Positions 16,710 to 24,181 of a DNA stretch of 64,000 nucleotides are shown here, in pieces; position 1 is the stretch's first letter, and each line of letters begins with the position of its first letter. Source of the stretch: Myxococcales bacterium (GTDB lineage Bacteria > Myxococcota_A > Polyangia > Polyangiales > Polyangiaceae); contig JAEUKE010000204.1 in the NCBI GenBank assembly GCA_016794345.1, positions 62,001 to 126,000 of the forward strand, in the 5' to 3' direction. Below the pieces are notes generated by a model. The model saw only the letters and a list, made by a program, of their open reading frames with translations, made no database searches and had not been told where the DNA came from. Both the position numbers and the translations under genes were made by a program.

Positions 16710-17025
16710 GAGCCTTGGTGCTCGGGAGCAGAGTCGTCCGTCGCGCGCCCGCGCGTACGGAACTTCCGACCAGCGCCGGGCGGCGCGCACGCTACTTTTC
16801 GCAGGTGCCCGCTGTCAATGGGGGCAGCGCGCCCGCGTGTATAGTCCCCAACCGCGGGTCCCGCACGGCCGATGCGGACCTCACGTGGAAGGTGACGAGC
16901 GTGTGATCGAGCGCTCGAGCGCCCCCCTGAAGAAATGGCCACCTTTCACTTGTGGTCTTCGGCGCCATGGAAGTACGCTCGCGGCGCACTCCGCGCGTCG
17001 TGCGTGGAGCCATCGGAGGTGGTGC
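16710..17025. other. Divergent intergenic region between nuoE and the zinc-ribbon gene
   Basis: These 316 bases hold no convincing gene. They must carry the start signals for nuoE leftward and for the zinc-ribbon gene rightward. On the plus strand TATAGT at 16840-16845 resembles a -10 box, but no good -35 stands 17 bases upstream. A clear ribosome-binding site (GGAGGT, 17015-17020) precedes the GTG at 17026. Confidence 0.6.
16789..16818 (-). promoter_or_regulatory. Candidate sigma-70-type promoter for the nuo operon
   Basis: Read leftward, a perfect TTGACA (plus-strand TGTCAA at 16813-16818) is followed after 18 bases by TAGCGT (plus-strand 16789-16794), a weak -10, within an unusually A-rich stretch (GAAAAGTAG). 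It is 80 bases upstream of the nuoE ATG. Spacing is one longer than ideal. Confidence 0.4.
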
Positions 17026-18426
17026 GTGTTTTGTCCCAACTGCGGTACGCAGAACGCTGAGACCGCATCCACGTGCGTCAAATGTGGATTCAACCTGAAG
17101 GGAGCTGCTGCTCCGAAGTTCAAGGGCACCATGCTCATGAGCCAGCAGCCAATGATGCCGCCCGGCATGGGGCCGCCGGGGGCGCCTCCGCCTCCGCCGG
17201 GCGCACCGCCCCCCGTGAATCCAGGTCTCGCAGGGACCGTCGTCGGCGTTCCGCCTGCCGGCATGGGTCCCGGAGCTGGGCCGCTTCCTGCTCCGCCTCC
17301 CCCCGGAGCAGCTGGTGGCCCCGCGTTTGGTGGAGCAGCAGCAGACGCCGGCATGAATGGCATGCCGGGTGGCCAAGGGGTGAATCCGCTCGGAGGGACG
17401 ATGGCGATTGATGCTGGTTTCGGTGCACCTTCTCCGCAGGGTGCATCGCCCATGGGCCCGCCCATGGGAGACCCGAACATGGGTGGCGATCCGATGCAGG
17501 CCTACGGTCCTCCGGGAGGGTATGGTCCTCCGGGTGGTGGGCCTCCGGGAGGCTACGGTCCTCCCGGCGGTGGTGGTCCTCCCGGCGGCTACGGGCCGCC
17601 CGGTGGCGGTCCTCCCGGCGGTGGTCCTCCGGGTGGCTATGGTCCGCCCGGCGGCGGTGGTCCTCCCGGTGGCTACGGTCCTCCGGGCGGCGGCGGTCCC
17701 CCCGGCGGCTACGGTCCTCCGGGTGGTGGCCCGCCCGGCGGCGGTGGCTACGGCGGACCGCCCGGTGGTCCTCCGGGCGGCTTCGGTGGTCCTCCCGGCG
17801 GCGGCCCGCCCGGCGGCTTCGGCGGTCCTCCCGGTGGCGGCCCGCCCGGCGGCTTCGGCGGTCCTCCCGGTGGCGGCCCGCCCGGCTACGGCGGCCCGCC
17901 CGCTGGTGGTCCTCCGGGCTACGGCGCTCCCCCCGGTCAGCCCGGCTACGGCGCGCCTCCTGGCGCGCAGCAGCAGTTCGGTGCGGCCATGGCGCAACAG
18001 GGCTTCGGCGGCGGTCTCGCCGGCGCGGCCAACGCACGCCCGACAAAGCGCAACCCGATCATGCCGCTCGTCATGGCGTGGGGTGGCGCGGTGGTCGCCA
18101 ATGTCATCGGCAGCGTCCTCGCGGGAATCATCGGGGTCGCGGTCATCGCGAACCTCTTCTCCCTCGTGGGCATGCTCTGGGTCGGGTTCATCATGTTCCG
18201 GCTCTCGAGCGAGCTGAAGAACTTCACGAACAGCCCCGACTTCGCCCCGTGGATGGCGTTCGTTCCCTGCCTCAACATCTACTTCTTCGTGGTCAAGGTC
18301 CCCGCCGAGATGACGAAGGCCAAGCAGATGGCTGGCGTGCAGAACCCGACGAAGAGCGTGGTCCTCTACCTCTTCCTGTCGCCGTTCGCGCTCGCGAGCG
18401 ACTTGAACGACATCGCAGGGCCCTGA
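17026..18426 (+). CDS. Zinc-ribbon membrane protein with Gly/Pro repeat linker
   Basis: A 466-aa protein starting at GTG 17026 behind GGAGGT with a 5-base gap. Residues 1-22 form a zinc ribbon (CPNCG...CVKCGF, two CxxC pairs). Residues about 35-160 are Met/Pro/Gly-rich. Residues about 160-306 are a low-complexity array of PPGG, GYGPPGG and GFGGPPGG units. From about residue 345 two or three hydrophobic helices follow (VVANVIGSVLAGIIGVAVIA; MAFVPCLNIYFFVVKVP) with a short charged end. This architecture is common among myxobacterial proteins of unknown function. It is probably membrane anchored with the ribbon on the cytoplasmic side; no enzyme motif is visible. Confidence 0.8.
   Translation: MFCPNCGTQNAETASTCVKCGFNLKGAAAPKFKGTMLMSQQPMMPPGMGPPGAPPPPPGAPPPVNPGLAGTVVGVPPAGMGPGAGPLPAPPPPGAAGGPAFGGAAADAGMNGMPGGQGVNPLGGTMAIDAGFGAPSPQGASPMGPPMGDPNMGGDPMQAYGPPGGYGPPGGGPPGGYGPPGGGGPPGGYGPPGGGPPGGGPPGGYGPPGGGGPPGGYGPPGGGGPPGGYGPPGGGPPGGGGYGGPPGGPPGGFGGPPGGGPPGGFGGPPGGGPPGGFGGPPGGGPPGYGGPPAGGPPGYGAPPGQPGYGAPPGAQQQFGAAMAQQGFGGGLAGAANARPTKRNPIMPLVMAWGGAVVANVIGSVLAGIIGVAVIANLFSLVGMLWVGFIMFRLSSELKNFTNSPDFAPWMAFVPCLNIYFFVVKVPAEMTKAKQMAGVQNPTKSVVLYLFLSPFALASDLNDIAGP
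17503..17945 (+). repeat. Minisatellite-like coding repeat (PPGG/GYGPPGG)
   Basis: Repeated units such as GGTCCTCCCGGCGG and GGCTACGGTCCTCC encode PPGGYGPPGGG and, toward the end, PPGGFGG. Copies differ mainly in third-codon positions. This suggests an old expansion that has drifted while keeping the peptide. Confidence 0.85.
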
Positions 18427-18449
18427 GCTTTCCCCTCACCTGCTGAAAC

Positions 18450-18490
18450 GCGAGCGGGCGGTCCTCACCGGATCGCCCGCTTCGCTTTGT
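18450..18490 (+). terminator. Intrinsic terminator after the zinc-ribbon gene
   Basis: GCGAGCGGGCG (18450-18460) pairs with CGCCCGCTTCGC (18474-18485) with one bulged base, and is followed by TTTGT. It lies 24 bases after the stop and before the next GTG at 18509. Confidence 0.6.
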
Positions 18491-18508
18491 GCTGGTAGAG
18501 TCTCGCTC

Positions 18509-18931
18509 GTGCTCACGAGGGCGCGGATCCTCTGGCGATCGCTCTTCGACGCGAATACGCGCCGAGGCCGGCTGCTGCGCGTGATCGCGCTCGTGACGCC
18601 ATTCGTCCTCGCGGGTCGCCTGGGTGTGCCGACCTGCCCATGGGCGCTCGTCACAGGCCGCCCCTGCCCTGGGTGCGGGATGACGCGCGCGGCCGGCGCG
18701 CTCGCCCACGGAGATGTCGCGGCCGCGATCACGATGAACCCGACCGCGCCGCTCACGGTGCCGGTCTCGGCTGCCGTCGTGCTCTTCTTCCTGGCCGCCT
18801 ACGTGTACGACGGCAACTCGAGGGTGAACGCCGCGTTGCCGCGCGCCGCGGCGCTGGCCACGATCGCCGTGCTCTACGCGGTGTGGATCGCCCGCGCGTT
18901 CGGGGCGTTCGGCGGCCCGGTCCCGGTGTGA
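18509..18931 (+). CDS. DUF2752 membrane protein (first paralogue)
   Basis: A 140-aa membrane protein of the DUF2752 family. The signature TGRPCPGCGMTRA, with two Cys and the invariant Thr-Arg, lies near residues 49-61 and is flanked by hydrophobic helices (LLRVIALVTPFVLAG; TVPVSAAVVLFFLAAYVY; ATIAVLYAVWIARAF). Function of the family is not established. The ending, VWIARAFGAFGGPVPV, nearly matches the end of the gene at 20476, so the two are paralogues. GTG is the only sensible start in frame. Confidence 0.8.
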   Translation: MLTRARILWRSLFDANTRRGRLLRVIALVTPFVLAGRLGVPTCPWALVTGRPCPGCGMTRAAGALAHGDVAAAITMNPTAPLTVPVSAAVVLFFLAAYVYDGNSRVNAALPRAAALATIAVLYAVWIARAFGAFGGPVPV

Positions 18932-18941
18932 GCGCGCCGCT

Positions 18942-20267
18942 TCAGCCCGCGAGGACCTCTCGCACTTTGTCGACGAGCGCTTGGATCGTGAAGGGCTTGC
19001 GGAGGAGGGAGACCTCCTCGCGCGAGACGCCGTAGCGGACGACCTCATCGTCGGTGTAGCCGGTCGCGTCGCGGGCGTTGACGGCGAGGTTCAAGACGAC
19101 GCTCGACCAGTGGCCCGGATCGACGAACACCCAACCCGCTCCCGGATCGAGCGAGGTGACGAGGTCGATGTTCTCACCCAAGATCCGCCTCAGCATGCGC
19201 TGCGTGTCGGTGACGACCACGTTGAGCTCGAGCGCCTGCGGGGTCAGGACCTCGCGCCGGCTGAACGCGAGCAGATCGCGGGTGAGGCCGGCAGCTCGGT
19301 CGACAGCCACACGGACCTCGCAGAGCGCTTCGTGTTGCGGTGAGCCCGGCGGGAGCGACGCGACGACCTCCTCGCTGCAAGCCGAGATCACGGTGAGGAG
19401 GTTGTTGAAGTCGTGCGCGACACCGCCCGCCAACCGACCGATCGACTCCATCCTCTGGGTCAGCCGGAGCTGCTCCTCGAGCTCTCGCTTCTCGGTCACG
19501 TCCTGCGCGAGCCCCGCGATACGGACGATGGCGCCGCTCTCGTCGTGCACGGGGAAGGCCCGATCACGGACCCACTTGACGGATCCGTCAGGCACAACGA
19601 TACGGTACTCGACGTCGTAAGAGTTGACCGCTTGGGCGACGGCGGCGGCTTGAATGCGTGCGCGGTCGTCCGGATGGATGGCCTCGAGCCACTGCATCGG
19701 GTCCCGGTACAAGCTCTCGCAGCTCCGGCCCCAGACCCTCTCGTAGGCGGGGCTGATGTACTCCAGCTTGGTCTTCGACGGATCGGTGAGCCAGAACACG
19801 TCTTCGATGTTCTCGGCGAGCTCGCGGAACTTCATCTCGCTCACGCGGAGGGCCGTCTCCGCCTGCAGGCGCGCGGTGACGTCGTGGATGAACCCATGCC
19901 AGACGACCGCTCCATCCGGCTCCTTGGCGGGGATCGACCGCCCCTCGATCCACAAGATCCCCTTGGTCGGGTGCCGCACGCGGAACGTGCACTCCCAGGG
20001 CGTGAGCGACCGCGCGGACTCGTCGATCGTCGCCGACACCGCGGCGGCATCGTCCGGATGAATCAGCTCGAGCGCCGGCGTCGCGTCATCGCGCAGCAAG
20101 CCCGGGCACAGACCATAGATGTCGACGATGGCCTGGGCGGCATAGGGCATGGAGCGCCGACCATCGGGCTCGACTCGGAACGTGAGGAGCACGGGCGATG
20201 TCGCCCGGACGGCCCCCTCGATCGAGGGCGCGCGGAGCGGGGCGGAAGCGGGCTCGACCGGTGGCAT
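18942..20267 (-). CDS. PAS-domain sensor kinase with internal deletion (probably non-functional kinase)
   Basis: A 441-aa protein from ATG 20267. Two PAS/PAC modules are evident, roughly residues 25-145 (PDGRRSMPYAAQAIVDIYGL, WECTFRVRHPTKG) and 150-270 (FRELAENIEDVFWLTDP, EYRIVVPDGSVKWVRDR). A dimerisation domain with the phospho-acceptor His (GRLAGGVAHDFNNLL) follows. The ATPase domain reaches its N-box (VVLNLAVNARDA) and then switches directly at about 19065 to GYTDDEVVRYGV...LLRKPF, the last part of a receiver domain. G1/G2 boxes and the receiver Asp are absent. An intact hybrid kinase would have about 200 more residues here. The deletion is in frame. Confidence 0.8.
   Translation of the reverse strand: MPPVEPASAPLRAPSIEGAVRATSPVLLTFRVEPDGRRSMPYAAQAIVDIYGLCPGLLRDDATPALELIHPDDAAAVSATIDESARSLTPWECTFRVRHPTKGILWIEGRSIPAKEPDGAVVWHGFIHDVTARLQAETALRVSEMKFRELAENIEDVFWLTDPSKTKLEYISPAYERVWGRSCESLYRDPMQWLEAIHPDDRARIQAAAVAQAVNSYDVEYRIVVPDGSVKWVRDRAFPVHDESGAIVRIAGLAQDVTEKRELEEQLRLTQRMESIGRLAGGVAHDFNNLLTVISACSEEVVASLPPGSPQHEALCEVRVAVDRAAGLTRDLLAFSRREVLTPQALELNVVVTDTQRMLRRILGENIDLVTSLDPGAGWVFVDPGHWSSVVLNLAVNARDATGYTDDEVVRYGVSREEVSLLRKPFTIQALVDKVREVLAG
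19577..19590. repeat. TGACR-N4-YGTCA dyad
   Basis: TGACGGATCCGTCA, a perfect palindrome inside the sensor kinase gene; a 13/14 match with the same core lies at 62413. Confidence 0.75.
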
Positions 20268-20475
20268 GGCGCCACAGGACGCAGCAACTGCCGGACCACG
20301 CTGCGACACCTGAGTTGTTGCGCACTTCTCGCGCTTTCCGTACGTCCCATTGGACGCGCGGTTTGCGCAAGGCGAAATCTTCGCGCCCTGCGCCCGGACC
20401 GCCACCCGTCCGACCCGAGGAACGCCGCCCGATCGCCACGCGCGCGGGAGTCGGGTAAGCCGTCGGTCGACCTCC

Positions 20476-20916
20476 ATGCATGACGCTCGAGACGAACCAG
20501 GGCACGGCGCCCCGGAGAGCGCGGGTCGCGCGCAGCTCGTCCGCGCGTCGAAGGCCGCGGTCACGGCGGGAGTTGCGCTGACGGTTCTGTCATCGGGACT
20601 GTTCGTGTGCCCACTCGCCCTCGTCGCGCACACCCCCTGCCCCGCCTGCGGTCTGACACGCGCGAGCCTGGCCTTGTTGAGGCTCGACCTCGCGGGCGCC
20701 GCGCGCCTGCACCCGCTCGTCTTCGTGGTGGTCCCGATGCTCGCGGTCTGGGGGCTGACCACGGCGCGTCGCTACGTCCTCAGCGGCGACACGGCGCCCC
20801 CGCCGCGCGCGAGCCGCTGGCTCGCCTGGGCGCTCGGGGGCCTCTTCGTGTTCCTCGTCGCGGTCTGGATCGCGCGGTTCTTCGGCGCCTTCGGCGGGCC
20901 GGCGCCGGTCGGCTGA
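20476..20916 (+). CDS. DUF2752 membrane protein (second paralogue)
   Basis: A 146-aa DUF2752 protein from ATG 20476. It has the signature HTPCPACGLTRASLALL and flanking helices (ALTVLSSGLFVCPLALV; LVFVVVPMLAVWGL; LGGLFVFLVAVWIARFF). Its last residues, FGAFGGPAPVG, match the paralogue ending at 18931. The pair lies on the same strand on both sides of the opposite-strand sensor kinase. The start was chosen over the longer open frame from 20350 because only this one places a short charged N-terminus before the first helix. Confidence 0.8.
   Translation: MHDARDEPGHGAPESAGRAQLVRASKAAVTAGVALTVLSSGLFVCPLALVAHTPCPACGLTRASLALLRLDLAGAARLHPLVFVVVPMLAVWGLTTARRYVLSGDTAPPPRASRWLAWALGGLFVFLVAVWIARFFGAFGGPAPVG
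20579..20592. repeat. TGACR-N4-YGTCA dyad
   Basis: TGACGGTTCTGTCA, in the second DUF2752 gene; the exact reverse complement occurs at 58673. Confidence 0.75.
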
Positions 20917-20923
20917 TCTCGGA

Positions 20924-23158
20924 TCAAGGCAGCGGCAAGGCCGACAGAGCGTTGCCCATCTCGCCCGGACCGTCGCCGAGCGTCGCCGTGGCGCCCGAGC
21001 CGTTTTGTCCCTCCGTCCCGACCCCCCAGCATTTCACCCGGCGGCTGTCGAGCAGCGCGCAGGCGAAATACTGGCCCACCACCACCTGGAGCACAGCCTC
21101 CGCAGGGCTGGCGAGCTGTGTGATCGGGAGGTTCTGACCCATGGACCCGGGCGTGTCTCCGGTGCTCGCCAGGTTTCCGTGTCCGGCTGCGGTGGCGTTG
21201 CCCCAGCACTTGAGCTGGCCTCCGACCAGGATGGCGCACGTGGTACCGCGGCCCGCCACCACGGCGGTGACGTCCGCTCCGACGTTGACAAATGGCAGAT
21301 TCGTCATTTCCCCAGCCGCATCGCCCCAGTTCGCCGTGTCGCCGGTGCCGAGCCGCCCGCCCGCGCCCGAGCCCCAGCACTTCACGCTCTGGCCCAGCAG
21401 GGCACACGTCATGAACTCTCCCACGGTCATGCCGTCCGACCCGGAGATCGTCGTCGCCAGTCCGGCCCCCATCTCGCCGGGCGCGTCGCCGATGTTCACG
21501 CTCACCGGCTGCTCGATGCCGAGCGCGCCGCCGTCGTTCTGGCCCCAGCACTTGATCGCGCCGGTCGTCATCCGGGCGCAGGTGTGCACGGCGAAGAGGC
21601 CGATGTCGGCGGCCGTGCCGCCCAGATCCACGGGCTGCGGGCCGGTCGTCGATGTCGTGTTCCCGATCCCGAGCTCTCCCTCGAAGTTGTAGCCCCAGCA
21701 TTTGACGCCACCGCCCGCGAGGAGCGCACACGAGTGGAGATAGCCGAGCGCGAGCTTCGTCGCCGTCCCTCCGACGGCGACCGAAGGCAGCGCCGCGATC
21801 TCCCCGGGCCCGTCCCCCAGAGCCTGCGACGTGGCGCCGATCCCGAGCTCTCCCCAGTCGTTGCTTCCCCAACATTTCACGGCACCGCTCTGGAGGATCG
21901 CGCAAGTGTGTGAGTAGCCACCGGCGACGTGGACGGCGGGCTCGCCGAGCGGAATCGGTGAGAGCGCGGCGAGCTCACCAGGGCCGTCGCCGACGTGGCT
22001 CGCGTTGCCCTGCCCCAGCTTGCCATACGTCCCGTCTCCCCAGCATTTCACGGCGCCGTCGCTCATCCGCGCGCAGGCGTGGCTCCACCCGGCCGCGATC
22101 TCCTCGACCTGCTCACACGCGAAGCAGCCGTCACCGGTGGCCGAGTTGCCGTCGTCACACACCTCCATGCCTGCGTAGACGTGACCATCGCCGCAAGATG
22201 CGACCTCGCAGGTCGAGAGGCACGCGTCGGTGTCGTCGGAGTCCCCGTCGTCGCACGCCTCCATCCCGGCCTCGACGTAGCCGTCCCCGCAAGACGCCGC
22301 CACGCAGCCGACCAAACACGCGTCGGTGTTCGAGGCGTTTGCGTCGTCGCACTCCTCCACCCCGGTCCAGGTGTAGCCGTCGCCGCAGGATGCGTCGACG
22401 CAGCCCGAGACGCAGCTGTCGGAGTCGGAGTTGTTCCCGTCGTCACACCCCTCGACGCCGACGTTCTGGAAGCCGTCGCCGCAGACGTTCACCAGGCACT
22501 GGCTCGTGCACACGTCCGTGTCGGTCAGGTTCCCGTCGTCGCACGCCTCCGCCGACATCGCCTTCACGTGCCCGTCGCCGCAGGAGGCGAGCTGGCAGGT
22601 GGTGAGGCAATCATCGGTGTTGTCCTGATCGCCGTCGTCGCACGCCTCTCCCGCCTGGAGCTCGCCGTCGCCGCAGGTCGGCAGGGCGCACTCGTTCGTG
22701 CACCCGTCCGTGTCGACCGTATTTCCGTCGTCACAGCCCTCGACGCCGATCCGGACGTAGCCGTCCCCGCATCGCGCCTGGATGCAGCCGACCACACACG
22801 CGTCCTCGTTCGAGGTGTTGGCGTCGTCACAGTCCTCGATGCCGGACCAGACCAGGCCGTCGCCGCACGTAGCCTTCTTGCAGGTCTTCAGGCAGGCGTC
22901 GTAGTCGTCGGTGTTTCCGTCGTCACACTCCTCCTCGCCCTCCGTCACGCCGTCGCCGCACTCGCCCTGGGGTCCCTGCCCGCCCCCTCCGTCGGCGCCG
23001 CCGCCTCCCTCGTGCTGGCCGCCTCCACCGGCGGACGACGTCGCTCCGCCGCCGCCGGTGCCCGTTCGGGTCTCCACGTCCTCGACGCCGACGAGCAAGC
23101 CACAGCCCGCCGTTGAAATGACAAGCCCGTTAACAAACCAACGATTGATGGTCGCCAT
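20924..23158 (-). CDS. Surface lipoprotein with nine DUF4215 repeats and an RCC1 propeller
   Basis: A 744-aa exported protein. The N-terminus (LVISTAGCG) is a probable lipoprotein signal with Cys near residue 19, followed by a Gly-rich linker. Residues about 66-355 hold nine Cys-rich units of the CGDG...E.CDDGN...D.C...C type, the myxobacterial DUF4215 repeat. From about 356 on there are seven RCC1-like units, each with a C-A-x-L...VKCWG core, matching a complete seven-bladed propeller. Every blade carries two Cys that probably pair. Proteins of this kind are abundant on myxobacterial surfaces; the binding partner is unknown. It heads a leftward run with the PEGA/TPR protein and kinase upstream. 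Confidence 0.85.
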   Translation of the reverse strand: MATINRWFVNGLVISTAGCGLLVGVEDVETRTGTGGGGATSSAGGGGQHEGGGGADGGGGQGPQGECGDGVTEGEEECDDGNTDDYDACLKTCKKATCGDGLVWSGIEDCDDANTSNEDACVVGCIQARCGDGYVRIGVEGCDDGNTVDTDGCTNECALPTCGDGELQAGEACDDGDQDNTDDCLTTCQLASCGDGHVKAMSAEACDDGNLTDTDVCTSQCLVNVCGDGFQNVGVEGCDDGNNSDSDSCVSGCVDASCGDGYTWTGVEECDDANASNTDACLVGCVAASCGDGYVEAGMEACDDGDSDDTDACLSTCEVASCGDGHVYAGMEVCDDGNSATGDGCFACEQVEEIAAGWSHACARMSDGAVKCWGDGTYGKLGQGNASHVGDGPGELAALSPIPLGEPAVHVAGGYSHTCAILQSGAVKCWGSNDWGELGIGATSQALGDGPGEIAALPSVAVGGTATKLALGYLHSCALLAGGGVKCWGYNFEGELGIGNTTSTTGPQPVDLGGTAADIGLFAVHTCARMTTGAIKCWGQNDGGALGIEQPVSVNIGDAPGEMGAGLATTISGSDGMTVGEFMTCALLGQSVKCWGSGAGGRLGTGDTANWGDAAGEMTNLPFVNVGADVTAVVAGRGTTCAILVGGQLKCWGNATAAGHGNLASTGDTPGSMGQNLPITQLASPAEAVLQVVVGQYFACALLDSRRVKCWGVGTEGQNGSGATATLGDGPGEMGNALSALPLP

Positions 23159-23167
23159 TGTCTCTTC

Positions 23168-24166
23168 TCAGTACGTGCCGTGGACGAGGACGCCGAGCTC
23201 TCCTGCTCCGAAGACGGGCAGCGCGGTGACCCGCACGTCCGACTCCTCCGCCCCGAGCCAGGGAGCCGTGAAGAAGACGATCGCGCCGGTAGCCAGGAGC
23301 GCGCCGCCCGCCGCAAACGCGGCCGTGGAGACCCACCCCGACGTGGCGGCGGCGTCCGCGCGCTCGGCGCCTTCGGCGTCGCAGACGATCGTCGGCCCCG
23401 AGGTGTCGCAGCGGTCCTCCACCTCGCCCCAGTCGGCGAGGGTCTTTGCGCCGAACCCCGCGCCGACCCCGACACCGACGAGGCCCGCCGCGGCGAGCAC
23501 GATCCCCGCCGTGTGCTGGCCGCCCCACTCCACGGCGGGCGAGGCGCCGTCCGGAGGGGGCACGGCCCCCGCGCCGCGCTGCTCGGGCGCGGGCTCCGGC
23601 TTCTTCGCGAGCGCCGGCAGGACGACCTCGATCGTCTTGCCCTCCTCGGCGACGAGCTCCACCGTCGCCGCCTCGTAGCCCGGAGCGCGCACCGTGAGCA
23701 CGTGCCGGCCCGGATCGATCGGCAGCGGCACGCCGAGGGACGCCGACGAGAGCTCGCTGCCGCTCCGTTCGACCACCAATCCAGGCGGCGGCGCAGAGCC
23801 GGACTTCAGGACGAGCTTCGGCAGCCGCGGGGCGAGGGCCGCGACGCGCTTGGCGGCGACCTCCGCGCGATCGATCTGCCCGCCCTTGCGCGCCGGCGGG
23901 ATCGCGAGCTGGAAGGTCGCCCACGCCGTCGCGAGGCGTCCGGCCTTCTCGTGGCAATCGGCGAGGTGGAGCAACACGCCGACGCCTGGATCGATGCGGT
24001 TCGACTCCTCGAACTTCGCGCACGCCTCGTCGTATCGCTTCGCCGTCATGAGCCGCTCGGCCTCCTGGAACAGGGCCTCGGCGGCCGCGCCGTCGCCGCC
24101 CTGGCCGAACGCTGCGGAAGAGACGGCGACCAGCGCGCAGAAGAGAGAGAGAGAAAGCGCTTTCAA
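23168..24166 (-). CDS. TPR and PEGA-domain exported protein
   Basis: A 332-aa protein with an N-terminal signal peptide (MKALSLSLFCALVAVSSAAFG). Residues about 28-110 are TPR-like (ALFQEAERLMTAKRYDEACA and the following LHLADCHEKAGR). Residues about 115-190 form a PEGA beta-domain (LGVPLPIDPGRHVLTVRAPG). A hydrophobic hairpin follows (GIVLAAAGLVGVGVGAGFGA; AFAAGGALLATGAIVFF). It sits 15 bases downstream of a Ser/Thr kinase gene, a pairing very common in myxobacteria. No direct functional evidence is visible beyond co-transcription. Confidence 0.82.
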   Translation of the reverse strand: MKALSLSLFCALVAVSSAAFGQGGDGAAAEALFQEAERLMTAKRYDEACAKFEESNRIDPGVGVLLHLADCHEKAGRLATAWATFQLAIPPARKGGQIDRAEVAAKRVAALAPRLPKLVLKSGSAPPPGLVVERSGSELSSASLGVPLPIDPGRHVLTVRAPGYEAATVELVAEEGKTIEVVLPALAKKPEPAPEQRGAGAVPPPDGASPAVEWGGQHTAGIVLAAAGLVGVGVGAGFGAKTLADWGEVEDRCDTSGPTIVCDAEGAERADAAATSGWVSTAAFAAGGALLATGAIVFFTAPWLGAEESDVRVTALPVFGAGELGVLVHGTY

Positions 24167-24181
24167 GGTGACTCCATTTCG

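Noticed and set aside
16840..16845. TATAGT as a -10 box for the zinc-ribbon gene
   Set aside because: No matching -35 element and about 180 bases from the start codon; listed only within the intergenic note.
17503..17945. Array of short repeats considered as CRISPR or satellite
   Set aside because: Repeats are in frame, encode PPGG/GYGPPGG, and have no unique spacers of constant length.
23999..24020. GGTTCGACTCC resembling a tRNA T-arm
   Set aside because: Inside the PEGA/TPR gene, without acceptor, D or anticodon arms around it.
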